A DNA stretch of 64,000 nt from Abelmoschus esculentus (lineage: Eukaryota > Streptophyta > Magnoliopsida > Malvales > Malvaceae). The position numbers and the translations under genes were made by a program. How positions within the stretch are numbered: position 1 is the stretch's first letter; each line of letters opens with the position of its first letter. The DNA is taken from the NCBI GenBank assembly GCA_035048815.1, contig JAUCBN010000025.1, positions 12,982,501-13,046,500 on the forward strand, read 5' to 3'. The notes under the pieces are model-generated. The model ran no database searches. It worked only from the letters and a program-made list of their open reading frames with translations, and was not told the DNA's origin. Shown here piece by piece: positions 1 to 11,576 of this stretch.

Positions 1-599
1 ATAGCAACCAAGGATAAGAACTTCATGAAATTCCAAAACTGAAAAAGTTTAATATAGCAAAATTGGAAGCGTTCGGAATCTATAAAGTGGGCAAACACAT
101 ATTGCTCTCTTTTGAGCTTAGAATTGTGATATTGGTGATAGTTCTCGAAAAGTTCGTTGGAGGTGAAGCTACGTTGATATATGATGGTGAGATTGGGATG
201 GTTTGTTCCTTATCAACATTTCATGATCCACCTTCCTCAATAGTGCATTGTGTTTTCTTAGGTTCCATTGATCTAAACACAATTAAGTTTTAGACACAAA
301 AATATATATGCATTAGTTAATCTTATTCAATCCAATGATAATAAATACTCAAGGGTTTTAGAATAAAAACATGTTCAAAAAGTTAAAGGAAAAATTACAA
401 ACAAAATTATATAAAAAGAACATCAAAAACAAATTTAAAATATATACAATGAGGTTTTATATTAGAAAAGAGAAAATTGAAATTTTTGAAAAATTTTGTG
501 GGACTGTTAAAACCCATACATAAAAACAAGATTATATATAAAAAATTGAATTTTTATTGAATAAATTCAAACGAAAATTGAAGATTTAAGAAAATTACC
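1..599. other. AT-rich stretch, no gene recognised
   Basis: An open frame of about 76 codons exists at 63-293 (+), but it matches no family I know. The surrounding DNA is AT-rich and leads into repeat-derived sequence from about 600. It may be part of the copia element whose remnant lies downstream, but nothing here proves that. Confidence 0.3.
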
Positions 600-1160
600 T
601 TGAGATGGATTAGGATGAATTTTTTTTTGACAAAGCACCAAACTTAAATATGACCTTAGCCTTGATGTGTTTATGAAAAACCCTCATTTTATTTTAAGTT
701 AGGTGTGAAGAATTGAAGAGATTGAGGGGGTTTATATAGAGAAAATTCGGCTAAGGTTTTGAAGGAGGGATAATTGTGTTTTAATTAGGTTAGGTTTATC
801 AAATAAAGCCCTTTAAAACACTTCTGTCGCCGCGTGTATCGATATGCCCTTTAAGGCATTTTGAAATGCTCATTTTGGAAAATAGGAATAACTGTTTTGA
901 TACAACAAAGAATCGTATCGATACGGATGGGTATCGAAATACGTTTTAGGCTTTTTGATACAGGCTTTGTCAGATGAATGTCCAGAAAGATCGTTGTGAG
1001 TCCTTATCGAAATCGTTAAGAGTGTTTCGATACACCTAAGCTAGGCTCTACATTTTGGGAATCTAGATGTCCAATAAATGAAACTCTAACGCCCCAACAT
1101 GCTATTATATGATGTTTGAACATGATTATAATGCAAAAATAGGTTCATACTCCCCTTAAA
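600..1160 (-). mobile_element. Probable copia 3' LTR/flank remnant
   Basis: This segment lies just beyond the minus-strand copia pol remnant. A purine run on the minus strand (complement of the ACTCCCCTT at about 1150-1160) looks like a polypurine tract. It contains several TATCGATA or GTATCGAAA motifs at 838-1045, as does the LTR-like segment at 8165-9199. Exact LTR ends could not be fixed. Confidence 0.35.
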
Positions 1161-1261
1161 AATATGCATAAAAACATCAAGATGAAAAATAATACAAGTA
1201 TAATTCTCAAAAAGATTCAAACATATTTTGGCAAAAATAAGACACAAAAAAGTCAGGATAG

Positions 1262-2420
1262 GCTAGTTAGACCTAATTCTCTCCTAAGGGTCCAAAACCG
1301 CTCTTTGTCTTGTAAAGATATTCGCTAATTGGTTCAAGGTGTCAACATATTCTAGAACAACATTATTTTTATACACGTGATCTCTAATGAAGTAATTTCT
1401 AATTTCTATGTGTTTGATTCTAGAATATTAGATGATATTTTTAGTAAGACATATAACACTAGTGTTATCACAATTAAGGGGTATGGTTTCAAATCTAATC
1501 TAATAATCTAAGAGTTATTACTTAATCAAAAGACTTGAGCACAATATCTCCCTAAGGATATGTACTCTGCTTCGGTGGTAGATAGAGATACATTATTTTT
1601 TACTTAGATAACCAAGATATGAACATACTACCTAAGAATTGACAAGTTCTGAAAATACTTTTCTTATCTATGTTACATCCCCAATAATCCGCATCCTAGT
1701 AAGCATGAAGATTAAAGAAGGAACCTCTAGTATACCAAACACCTAAACAAGGTGTATCTCTAAGGTACCTAAAAATTATCTTTAGGATTAGCATGAAATC
1801 TAGCACACAAGAAAACACTAAACATGATATCAAATCTACTTGCGGTAAGGTAAAGCAAAGATTCTACCATAGATCTATATAACTTAGAATGAACACATTT
1901 ACCTCCTTCATCCTTGTCAAGCTTAATTTATAAGCTCATGAGAGTAGCTTGAGGATTTACATTCTCTAAGATAAACTTCTTAAGCATATCTTTGATGTAC
2001 TTTGCTTGATTGATAAAGGTGTCATCCTTTAGGATTAGCATGAACCTACCATTGATAAAGGTATCTCAAAGGTACCTAAAAATTCTCTTTAGGATTAGCA
2101 TGAAACCTAGCACACAAGAAAAAGCTAAACATGTTATCCAATCTACTTGCGATAATTTAAAACAAAGAACCTACCATAGATCTATATAACTTAGAATCAA
2201 CACATTTACCTCCTTCATCCTTGTCAAGCTTAACTGATGAGCTCATGGGAATAGCTTGAGGCTTTATATTCTCTAAGCCAAACTTCTTAAGCATATCTTA
2301 GATTTGTTTTACTTGATTGTTAAAGGTGTCATCCTTGCTTGATTAATAAATGATTTTAGTTTTGTTCAGAAAAGCATAAGTAGCACTCCTATCTCCTAAA
2401 ACGAAATAGGTGTATTTCAA
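1262..2420 (-). pseudogene. Ty1/copia RT-RNase H remnant, decayed
   Basis: Minus-strand translation gives fragments of the C-terminal copia polyprotein: a QAKYIKDMLKKF-like end of the reverse transcriptase, a KLYRSMVESLLYLTASRFDI-like segment, and the start of RNase H with an HAY.DADWAG-like stretch. The order is the usual copia order on the minus strand. In-frame stops and frameshifts break it throughout, so it cannot encode a working enzyme. Part of it is present twice in tandem: 1751-2031 is repeated at 2060-2335. Gag, protease and integrase were not found nearby. Ty1/copia identity is fairly certain from these landmarks; the lineage is not assignable. Confidence 0.65.
2060..2335. repeat. 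Tandem duplicate of 1751-2031 inside copia remnant
   Basis: Both segments run from a (G)GTATCTC...AAGGTACCTAAAAATT start, through the AGCATGAAA.CTAGCACACAAGAAAA block, to AAAGGTGTCATCCTT. They differ by scattered substitutions, so the duplication is old. Confidence 0.6.
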
Positions 2421-2425
2421 TAAAG

Positions 2426-2437
2426 TGGTATCAGAGC
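2426..2437 (+). other. Orphan initiator-Met primer-binding site
   Basis: TGGTATCAGAGC matches the 3' end of plant initiator tRNA-Met, the usual primer of gypsy and copia elements. It is on the plus strand, but no LTR end (..CA) immediately precedes it, and 40 bp later a minus-oriented LTR end begins. It is probably the stranded leader of a truncated element. Confidence 0.4.
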
Positions 2438-2477
2438 TTAAGGTATAGATTCTAGGATTGAATTGAATGTGCATGCA

Positions 2478-2830
2478 TGTAACCCCCTCGACCCGATCTA
2501 GACACCACCCAACTCGAACGAGCTACAGGGGGAATACCGAGGCTAATCTAGAGACTCGCCCTGATAAACGATCCTAAATTTTTTCTTTTATCTTATCTAA
2601 ATACTTTAATTATATACTACATGTTCATGCAAGGACTGAGTTTATTTGCAGCGGAAATTAATTAGAAACGAGTCCTAATTAAACCGAACAAGTTTTAGGG
2701 ACCTAATTGTAATTTTCTTGATAATTATGATCTAAAGGTGAAATTAAGGTTACCAAAATTAAATTAAGCTCATTACACTCTTACATCTCAAATTTCAGCT
2801 TAAAACGAGGTCTACAAGTCTCTTAATTGA
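2478..2830 (-). mobile_element. Family-B gypsy LTR terminal fragment, minus
   Basis: It starts TGTAACCCCCTCGACCCGAT, the complement of the 3' end of the solo LTR at 11577-14619. It follows that LTR through the TTGCAGCGGAAA block (near 2648) to the AATTTCAGCTTAAA block (near 2797), then stops. Only the last 350 bp of an LTR are present. Confidence 0.6.
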
Positions 2831-4811
2831 TTACTAGATATTTAATGAATAAAACGTGAAGATTTCAAAGTTTAGACCAGAAGATGTTTTCATAGAAATA
2901 GTTGAATGCATAAATTGGATTTTGAAATGATGCATGCATGTGTTAGTTACTGTAAATACATGGTTTAGAATGGTATTCATGGCTTTTGAAAGCATGGGAA
3001 TGATTTGGAACAAAATGTGGTTAATTGCCTTACCTTTGATTAAGCCGTTGAGCATGATTTTGGTTTACTTGATGAACATATTTTGAATGCATTGTGAAAC
3101 AGCAAGTTAACATGCATGATCGAAATGATATTGGCTTAGTGACACTAACTATAGTTACGAATACAAATAACATGTCATTAGGATAAAGTGTACTATAAAG
3201 ATTATGGAAAATATTGATGTTGCCTACACGTAAACAAGGTTTACTATGTGTCCGACCGTGCGTGTAGAGATTGCCTATATGTAAACAAGGGTGACTTTTT
3301 ATCCGACCGTGCATATAGTTAACCCATACGTAAACAAGGGTGACTTTGTATCCGACCGTACGTAGTGGGGTAACATGTATACAAGGGTGACTATGTGTCC
3401 AACCGATGCATGTTGAGACCAAGTATCTCTAATTTTGATATAAGAAATTCGTGTATTCGGTGAGCTTAAGGTTCACAAAAAATTGTCACTTGAACGTCAA
3501 TATGCATGATTCATGAATTGGTTGGAGTATGTATATGAGCATGATTTGTCTAAGCATGTTTTAATTTAGAACAAAAGTTACAAGTATGGTTTTAAAATGG
3601 TTTTAAATGTTGCATTGATGAACTTGTTTTTAGAGCTACCTCACTAAGCATGTTTTGCTTAAGATCTCTTTTTATCCATGCAGAGAAATAAAGGCTTTCA
3701 AGACAACATTTGGAGCAAGTGGTTCAAGGGGAGAAACCTTACTCATTTTTTGTATGGTTTGAAAAAATAAATAAGACTTGACAATATGTTAACTTTTCCT
3801 TAGAGAGATGGTTTTGAATTAGAAAAAGATTTGTAAAAGTGACCTATAAACATGTTTCCTTGTTGATCGGATAAATTGGTATGCTATTGTGTTTGCTTGA
3901 GGTATGTCTATCCTTGTATGGTTATGACTATTGTGAAAAAGTTAGAAAGCATGCTTATAGGAGTTACGGGGTCTATGATGGTTTCAATCGGTTTTCTAAG
4001 TTGCTCTTGGTGCCTAGGAATTATGCATATAGTTGATGGGGGTCAATGGTTGTGTCTTAAATGAGTTAAATCTACTTAAAAGGGCTAATTTGATGTTTCT
4101 GGGCACAGAGGTATCGAAACCGTTATGATTGGTATCGATACCCCAGGGCCAAACAAGCCTAGGTTTCGAAACCCTGGGGTTCATTTTCGAAACCTAAACC
4201 TCACTGGTGACTAAAGTTTCGAAACTGTTAAGGGCAGTTTTGAAACCTTTGTTTGTTTATGGTTTGCTAGTTGCTTGAATTGCATTTTAGTCTCGGATAT
4301 CTTTCTATGTTTAATTATGGTTGCTACGAATGTTATTTTGGTTTATAATTTCACCTTTATACATGAACTTGACTTAATTTCAAGTTGGCTAACTTAAATT
4401 GGATGTAGTCCTTAGAAATTACAAGTTTTACATTTTGGTCCCTAATTGGTGTAGCATGTAATTAGTGATGTTAGAATGCTCCGTAGGTTCTGAATTTTGC
4501 CATGATTGCTTTTCGTATGTTTAATTGAATTTTGATGGAATGAATTTTCACCTTGCTAATAGAACTTAAAATATTCACGTTTTGGTCCTTAACTTACTCA
4601 TGCGTTTAACCGAATGTTCGATTGTGAGTGGATTGCTTCCGTGTTTGTTTTACATGAAGTCAACACATATAAGAACTAAGTTATGCCTTTAGAAAAAAAG
4701 TATAACGTTTTCAGGGTTGTTTATCGGATCGGGCCTTCGCGGGTTTGGTTCGGTATTCCACGTGTAACCCGTTAGATTTGGTTCCGTCTAGGTTGGGCTA
4801 AGGGGGTTACA
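2831..4811 (+). mobile_element. Gypsy LTR fragment related to family B, plus
   Basis: It ends in GTATTCCACGTGTAACCCG and then AGGGGGTTACA, the 3' end pattern of family-B LTRs but in plus orientation, opposite to the adjoining fragment at 2478-2830. It carries a hairpin array at 3224-3414 and TATCGATA/TTTCGAAA motifs at 4110-4260. No TG start is visible at its left edge, so it is truncated at the inversion junction. Confidence 0.5.
3224..3414. repeat. Tandem array of four hairpin units, about 50 bp each
   Basis: Four units share an interior (ACAAGG..., TCCGACCG) but have different ends that still pair. Unit 1: CTACACG at 3224-3230 with CGTGTAG at 3261-3267. Unit 2: CTATATG at 3275-3281 with CATATAG at 3312-3318. 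Unit 3: TACG at 3327-3330 with CGTA at 3357-3360. Unit 4: AACATG at 3372-3377 with CATGTT at 3409-3414. Confidence 0.75.
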
Positions 4812-5623
4812 AATTTAGTCAAGATTATAATTTGATTTTCTTTTTTAAATTTAATTCCAAACAATTTATTCGAATTATTTGATTAAAAATTCAAACTAAA
4901 TTAAAATGATAAAATACTATGAGGAGGGAATGTTAATTAACCTTGAAATATATAGAGTTTTAAGAAATAATTAAATAATAAAAAATAAGGAAGTTAAGGT
5001 TTAAGTATACTAATTTTAAAATATAAGGGTCTTAAAAAATGATTAAACTAAAAAAAATAAGGGTCACAGCTTAATTTAATTAACATATCTTAAAGGGTCT
5101 TAAAAAATAAAAATAAAAATAAAAACTAAATTTTTGAAAGGAACAATAACTTAATTATAAAGGTTTTAAAATTATCAATGACCTAAAATAATTAAACCAT
5201 TCAATTCAATGATAATAAAAAAAATTTCTTTTAATTTGTTTTAAATTATATTGATATCTTAAATTTATGTCATATCAATTGTATACCCGCCACGAATTAC
5301 GAATAATACACTAGCTAACCTTGTTTTAGGAGGTTAACATTGAACTTGACATGATAGATATATAAACCGAACACGTTAATCGTTTTCTTTCTTAATTCTA
5401 TTCTCTTTTCTTGTTTTGTGTTTGAAACAAATTAATCAAATTTTCCGTTTTAACCTCAAAAAACATCCACTATATCCTCTTTCGTCTGACGGGAGTAACG
5501 ATGACCACCGACGAAAACCACGTATCAAATGGACCATATTTATACCTTTCATAAAAACATGTATTGCGATCATGTCAAACGAACTCTCCTTTGTTTGAAT
5601 AACTTTTGTAGGATATTTTTCAA
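4812..5623. other. AT-rich spacer
   Basis: Homopolymer-rich, AT-rich sequence with no recognised gene or repeat end. The last 200 bp could be the 5' flank or leader of the broken membrane-protein gene that starts at 5624. Confidence 0.4.
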
Positions 5624-6092
5624 ATGCCTAACCCAGAAGCAAGTATCAGACGCACATTTCTATGGCCAATCAATTGCATTTTATTCATCTGTGTGATCAT
5701 CGGAGGTGGCTGCCTTTTGGTTTACATAACCTCTCCTGCATCTCAATCCACGAATTTGCTTCCTCTTTTTGGTTTTATCCTTGTTTGCATGCCTTAGATA
5801 TTTTGGATTGTAACAATAATATATCGGATAACATCAAGAGCCTTTGGATTTAGGATGGTAGTCGGTAACTTGTATGGTAATAGTAGCTCTTCCACCAAGA
5901 ATGCTGGCAATGGGAGCGTCGGTAGCGATGTTACAACTGTCGGTGATAAGGATATTGATGGTGAAGACATTTTCGACACGAGAAAAAACTCAATCGAATT
6001 CTTCTAAACCGAATTCCTCCGCCAGTTCAAATGATATATCGATTATTTCACACGAGAGTGAAATGCCATTGTCCTCATCAAAAGTATCGTGA
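5624..6092 (+). pseudogene. Small two-pass membrane protein gene, broken
   Basis: From the ATG at 5624 one frame encodes a short polar N-terminus (MPNPEASIRRTF), a first hydrophobic segment (about residues 13-32, with CVIIGGGCLLVYIT), a loop, a second hydrophobic segment (about 42-64), then a Ser/Gly/Asp-rich tail. An in-frame TAG at 5795-5797 falls inside the second segment just before IFW, where a TGG (Trp) would fit. A second lesion lies at the A6 run at 5983-5988: the original frame ends at 6005-6007, but the frame one base over continues with a polar tail (SASSNDISIISHESEMP) to a TGA ending at 6092. Removing one A would join the two. The protein would be about 155 residues with no introns. 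I do not recognise the family. The two lesions argue for a pseudogene; an assembly error could explain the A run but not the stop. Confidence 0.55.
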
Positions 6093-7419
6093 TTAAGGTT
6101 TGGTGAACCATTTTCAAAATTAATCAAATTTTAAGAGGATGCATCATGTGTATATGCATAGAATATAGATTTACATGTTTGTGAGTGTAGTTTTTAAAAT
6201 CCCAAGTTTTTACCTGAATTCATATTCTTTGTTGTAATTATTGTTTTATTTGTTACACTCTAAATTTTTTACAGTAAAATAGAATGATAGCGAAAAGAAA
6301 TGGTATTTGCGACTTATGAGAGAAACAAAGTTGATAAGTAATTAGGGTTAATTCCTTTACATTAACCATGAATTCTAAAGTATCAAAATTGTTTTAGAAA
6401 ATCAAAAATATCTTGGACTCTCAATTTTCGTTTGATACATTTCAAATGTGTTGAAAAACAAAAAATGACTTTAATTAATAAAAATTTAAATATTTAAATA
6501 CAATGATAAAATATATTTACTCTCTTAAAGAGAAAATTCGAATTTCGAATCAACGGGTGTTTAAAAATCATTACCCTTTCCCAATTTCGTTTGGCAGGAT
6601 ATATCTAGGGATTTCATCTCTAGTCTTCTGAAATTAAAAGGTACTATGCCATATTAAAAGGTCAAAATTTGAAAATTAATTATTTAATTTAGTAAATAGG
6701 GTCTCCAAGATTATTTGAAAATCTTAACCACTTTTTACAGCATTTAATAGACGACATCATTTGTATTTGGTATTCTGGTCAGCTTGCCATCTGCACATGA
6801 TGATATGCAGTGCATTCAACCTTGGTTACTAAGACCTGTATGCATGCAAGGGGTAACGTTCACGTGAGCCATATAAGAAGCCACCTGCAAATGAAATTGT
6901 ACATATATGCATGCATGTAGACTAGCATTCACTTGAAAACTGGTCAGGTAAGTTTATTTTAATTTAAATATTATATTTTATTTTTAATAGTATATACAGG
7001 GGTATTGAGAAAGAAGGAGACTGTAATAAATTTGAGAAAAATCTGAGAGTAAAAGGTTTGAGTGGGAAAATTAAATTTGGGTTAAGAGAAAAAAATATAT
7101 TTGAGTAATATTTAAGATATTTTATTTGAGTGAAAAATTTTGTTAAAATTTTAACGTTGAATATTTTTGAAGCATTTATTGAAGAAATTATAAAGACGGT
7201 GTAGATTGTCGAAATTTTGATATATTCGAATATAATTTCTCAAATATTCTTGTAATTTTTTGTATTTTTTAATAGTTAATATTATTGTTGTTACATATAT
7301 GTAGATATAAATTTTAAATACAAAACTATAATAAGTCAATTTTAATTTATGCTTGTTATTTTTTTTAATATTCATATATATGGAACTCATCAACGTATTA
7401 TGACACCAAAAACCTAGTT
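6093..7419. other. AT-rich spacer
   Basis: No gene recognised. The minus-strand open frame of 80 codons at 7151-7393 is Lys/Ile/Tyr/Asn-rich, as expected from AT-rich noncoding DNA. Short ATGCATGC-type runs occur at 6840-6920. Confidence 0.4.
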
Positions 7420-8064
7420 GGTTATCGAGGAAAATTGCTAGATGGTTTCAGTGATGATGGAGAAAATTGATTTAATTACTTGTGTGGGAAGAAAGATCGG
7501 TTATTGAAGCAATCCGACTTCCTGGGAACACACTTAGCAAATTGATTGCTAAGAAGAAAACTATGATTAGATCAATTATTATTGAAATAACATAATCCAA
7601 GTCGGTTTAAATGATTTAAATGATTTTATCTACAAACATTGAGTTGGTGGATTAATCCATGAAACCAATATCAAAGATAGCACTTGGGTATTCGGTTTAG
7701 AAGTTTTGCTTCAAGGATTGAACCTTGAAAGCTAATTACCGACGTAAAATCTCGAAGTGAAAATATTTTTCCGATGATCTATTAAAGTCGAGTAAAAGCG
7801 AAAGCCTAAGACAAGTTTTTAATTATATTTAAATCAATTTATTTATTTCAATCTCTTCAATCACTTAGTTTATTTTATTCAAACAACCTCCCGATTTTTA
7901 TTTAAACACCATTCAATCGTCTCCTTGAATCATCAATCAAACGAGCATAATCAGAAAGTTTCTAGTCCCTGTGGGATTGACCCTTACTTCTCATTTACTA
8001 TATTTAATTTCCTATTATTTATTTGAGAATAAGGAATTTATTTTTGACACTACACGACGCGTGT
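7420..8064 (+). mobile_element. Possible Athila/Tat-like LTR remnant
   Basis: The segment contains AGTCCCTGTGGGATTGACCC (near 7963-7982), a motif typical of the 3' part of Athila/Tat LTRs. The complementary motif occurs in the Athila-like LTR at 27235-28636. No coding region or LTR ends could be placed, so this is tentative. Confidence 0.3.
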
Positions 8065-8150
8065 CAGTAATTATATAGAATTAGTATTAAAGTCCCAATT
8101 CGAAATAAAAAAATGTCTAATTGACAGTTAATTCTCATCGATTGAGCCTC

Positions 8151-8162
8151 GCTCTGATACCA
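8151..8162 (-). other. Primer-binding site (initiator tRNA-Met), minus
   Basis: GCTCTGATACCA is the complement of TGGTATCAGAGC and lies two bases before the TG of an LTR-like sequence at 8165. This places a minus-strand element's 5' LTR to the right. Confidence 0.6.
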
Positions 8163-8164
8163 AT

Positions 8165-9199
8165 TGTTAGGTTTGATATAGCTCGATGCACAATCGATTT
8201 TACATAGCCAAGTGATGGATAAATCGTAATTTGGGTGTTTATTGTGTAAGCAAAAAGATAGACAATAAAAACCCAAGGATTTAGAGTAGTTCAGACTTTT
8301 AACCCAAGTTCTACATCTACTACCTTAGCTTCCCATTAAGGATTTCCCAAATTCACTAAAAAATTTCGTCCTTTTGAGGCTAAAGGGGAAACCTTACAAA
8401 CCTCGATTCAAACTCGTATCAAGCATCCAAAGTTCATAACCTGAACTTTGGGAAATCTCTCAACAAAGAGAATAACTTAAGCAAACTTGTAATCCTTCAC
8501 AAAGGCAGATTGTTTTCACTCTAAGCACTCACTCAATCCTAATACACTTGAGCATATAATGACAATTAAGTTTACACGTATTTGTCTACTCAACTAATAG
8601 GAAATTAAGCACTAAGATAATTTTCTCATCATAATATGTTTACAATTGAAGAATTAGTATTCTCTTGATGCTTAAGGATTCCTTTTATCATCACAATTGA
8701 GTTTCTAGACATTGGTGATCGTTGGGATTGATTTAGAGTCGTTTGGAGCTTTTTTTCAAGGCTAATTTCGGTTTTTGGTGCATGTAGTATCGAAACGCGT
8801 GGAATTCGTTTCGATACTACTACTTTGAGAAATAACCATTGACCTGTATTTAAGAACTGGTATCGAAACGCCTACAAGGCGATCGAAACCCTGAGATCAT
8901 GGTATAAAAATAGGCCTTAGTCATTTGGATACTTCTCCTAGCCGTTGGGATTGTTCTATAAAATCATTGGGTTTTCAAAAGACCGTTAGAGGTGTATTGA
9001 AAAAACTAAAATAGGTTTTGATAACGGTATATCAAAACCAGGGTTTTACGTATCAAAACCAATTTTTCTAATACCAAAACGTATCGAAACGCCTGTACAT
9101 TTTCCTTTGAAAATAGGCAAGCTGTATCAAAACGCTTGGGAAGCATATCGAACATTTTGGGTACTTTGGCTTCTTTAAAACATTTAAAACACATTAACA
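8165..9199 (-). mobile_element. Probable 5' LTR of a truncated retroelement
   Basis: It begins TGTTAG beside a primer-binding site. A candidate end is ...TTAACA at 9199, giving matching short inverted ends. It contains a cluster of GTATCGAAAC/GTTTCGATAC motifs (8787-9150). No polyprotein of this element is visible to its left, so the internal region is lost. The right boundary is uncertain. Confidence 0.45.
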
Positions 9200-9429
9200 A
9201 ATCTTAGAAAATGTCTCAAACTTATTTTCAAGTTATTTGGACTTAAAACCATTTTTTAAATCTTTTCAAATTAATCCTAAACTATTTGTCAATTATTATA
9301 TCAAAATATTAGTTCAACATAATGGTTGATTGAATCAAAAAATAATATATTATGTTACAGTTTACATAGAAAAACATTTATAACATATTCATGATGTGGA
9401 AAAGTTTATGCAAACATTTGTTTCTCCCA

Positions 9430-9870
9430 TATGTGTCGCAACCCTTTTCTAAGCGATTCGATGTTTTTTATGAAAAACTATCTAGTGAAGTCGTCAAGCT
9501 GCCGCAACCTCTCTTTCAAGTGGTTTGATATTTTTTCTTTAAAAAACTAAAGAACGGAGTCACCATCAATCTTTTTAAAAGGTGTCATTGTATCACCTAA
9601 AAATGAGTTACTTTAACAAAAATCATTTTGTTTTATTAAAACAATATTTTTTTGGTCTGCGAGAAACAAAAAATTGGGTTTGACAGTTGATTACGTTTAG
9701 GAAAGGGTTAACACCTCACAATGCCCAAAAATTTTTACATAGTCAATTATAAAAATTGTTTTATTAATGTCTATTTATGAATATAATTTCATTTTAGCGG
9801 TTCTACCGCCAGGATAGTAAACTTTAATCACCGCCAATATTTTTGGTGCTAACCCGTTACCTCACTTTGG
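9430..9870 (+). repeat. Old LTR-like repeat, family E
   Basis: It carries the series GGAGTCACCATCAATCTT, TTAAAACAATATTTTT, GGTCTGCGAGAAAC and AACACCTCACAATGCCCAAAAA. The same series is found at 62680-63110, and a complementary GGTGGCGACTCC version lies at 53390-53580. No ends or coding region were found. Confidence 0.45.
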
Positions 9871-11286
9871 TAAGACATCACATTAATTAAATTTTACTTT
9901 TTAACCAAGGAATCAAAAAAAAATTATGTGTGTTAAATGTTTTTATTATTCTAAGTTAGTGATTATTAACCTAAAAAATGTCTAAGTAAATTTTACATAT
10001 TACAGTTCAAATATTATTAAGTGTGTTTTATTAATTTGATGTGAAGAGAAATTTTACAAAACTTTAAGTCTCTAAATTAAAGTAAGGTTGTAATACCAAA
10101 GAACTTAAACTTAAGAGTTTTACTTAAACTAATACTTTTTAAAAAAATAAACAATTAAACATTTTAAATTAAAGAATTTGATAAAATGTTAAAACACAAT
10201 ATACCCCTTAAAATGTAGATTAAATAAAATTAAAAAACCCATTTTATTTGAAATAAACATAAAACTCAAAAACACTATTATTCAACTTCTATTTTAAAAT
10301 AAAAATTAAAACAACACTTTTTAAAAATTCCTCAAATTTCATATAAAAAGATTGAAAATGATTAACAAAGATCTTTAAAAACTTTAAAAAATATAGAATT
10401 TCTCTAATTATAATTAATTTCAAAATGAATAAATAAATAACAAAAGAATGAAAGAAATATATCATAAAATAAAGTTTTTTTCTCTTGTATTTTATTAGAA
10501 AAGACCAATATATATAAACTTGGGAACTCTGTACAATTTTTACACGCTTGTGGTATAGGAATTGTGAGTGTGTTGTGTTGTTTTGTGTATGGTGATATTT
10601 GGTGTGTGATTTACAAGTGATGGGAGAATGAGTTTATATAGTAATTTTCAACCCCAAATACATAGAAAATAATTAAAATTAATACACAAAATCACTATTT
10701 TTTAGTTAAAAATTTACCCAAAATAATCTTTATTTATTTCTTTCCAAATTTTATAGAATCTGCTCAAATTTGAATAATCTCTTTCCCTTTTTCATCTTTC
10801 ACCGATTTTAAACGATATACAATCATTTTTTTTATTTTTCCATATCAAAATTGGCATCATTCCTCTTTTTTTATTCTGATTTCGAGCTGATCTTGAAATA
10901 TTTTCTTTCATATTTTTATCGAATTTGATTTTGGGTTAAAAAATCTGTGACAACAATATCACAGAAAATTAAGTACCATCTTGCATAATAAAAAGGAAGA
11001 TAGCTTACCATTAATGGTAGTCATTAAATATATTAGTAAATAAAAATACTCTAAATTACAATTTATAAAACAATGTGGTATATATTACTTACAAGGCTAT
11101 AATAAATCCGAAACAAATTAATTTATGTTTATTTTCAATTTATATTCCATTAATAATAAGCAAACCAAGAACAAAATTGAATGCATCTATTAAATTGATT
11201 AAAAGAAATTATTAAAAATAATTATTAATTAATAAATTTTTATTTTTACTTTTACTTTTAATTAATTTCATCTCTAACTCAAAATC
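9871..11286. other. AT-rich spacer
   Basis: AT-rich with many short A and T runs. No gene, RNA or repeat boundary recognised. Confidence 0.4.
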
Positions 11287-11297
11287 AAAAGTTAGAA

Positions 11298-11482
11298 CCA
11301 ACATGGGTTGGTCCAAGTGATAAGCAGCTTAGTTTCGTTTAAGCAAGTCTCAGGTTCGAGACATTGTGTACGAAAAAAATTCCTGCTGAGAGACTCACCC
11401 ACCAAAACTAGGTGTGCGACCCAGGTCGGTCCGGATTAATCAGGCCAAGGCCTTGAAAACAGGAAGAGCAATAAAAAAAATA
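11298..11482 (+). mobile_element. tRNA-derived SINE with target-site duplication
   Basis: The 185-bp body is flanked by AAAAGTTAGAA at 11287-11297 and again at 11483-11493, an 11-bp TSD. It has a pol III A-box-like TTGGTCCAAGTGA at 11308-11320, a B-box GGTTCGAGAC at 11353-11362, and an A-rich tail before the second TSD copy. The spacing of the boxes fits a tRNA-derived SINE. It encodes no protein and would depend on a LINE for movement. Confidence 0.8.
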
Positions 11483-11576
11483 AAAAGTTAGAAAAGAAAG
11501 GATTAATGCACAATTTATCTCATAAAGTTTTAGTCAAGTGTAACAATGAAAAAATATGGATAGGATAATTTGCCCT

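Noticed and set aside
7151..7393. An 80-codon minus-strand frame
   Set aside because: Its Lys/Ile/Tyr/Asn composition is what AT-rich noncoding DNA gives by chance.
11353..11363. A possible tRNA gene (GGTTCGAGAC B box)
   Set aside because: There is no cloverleaf around it, and the A-rich tail and TSD show a SINE.
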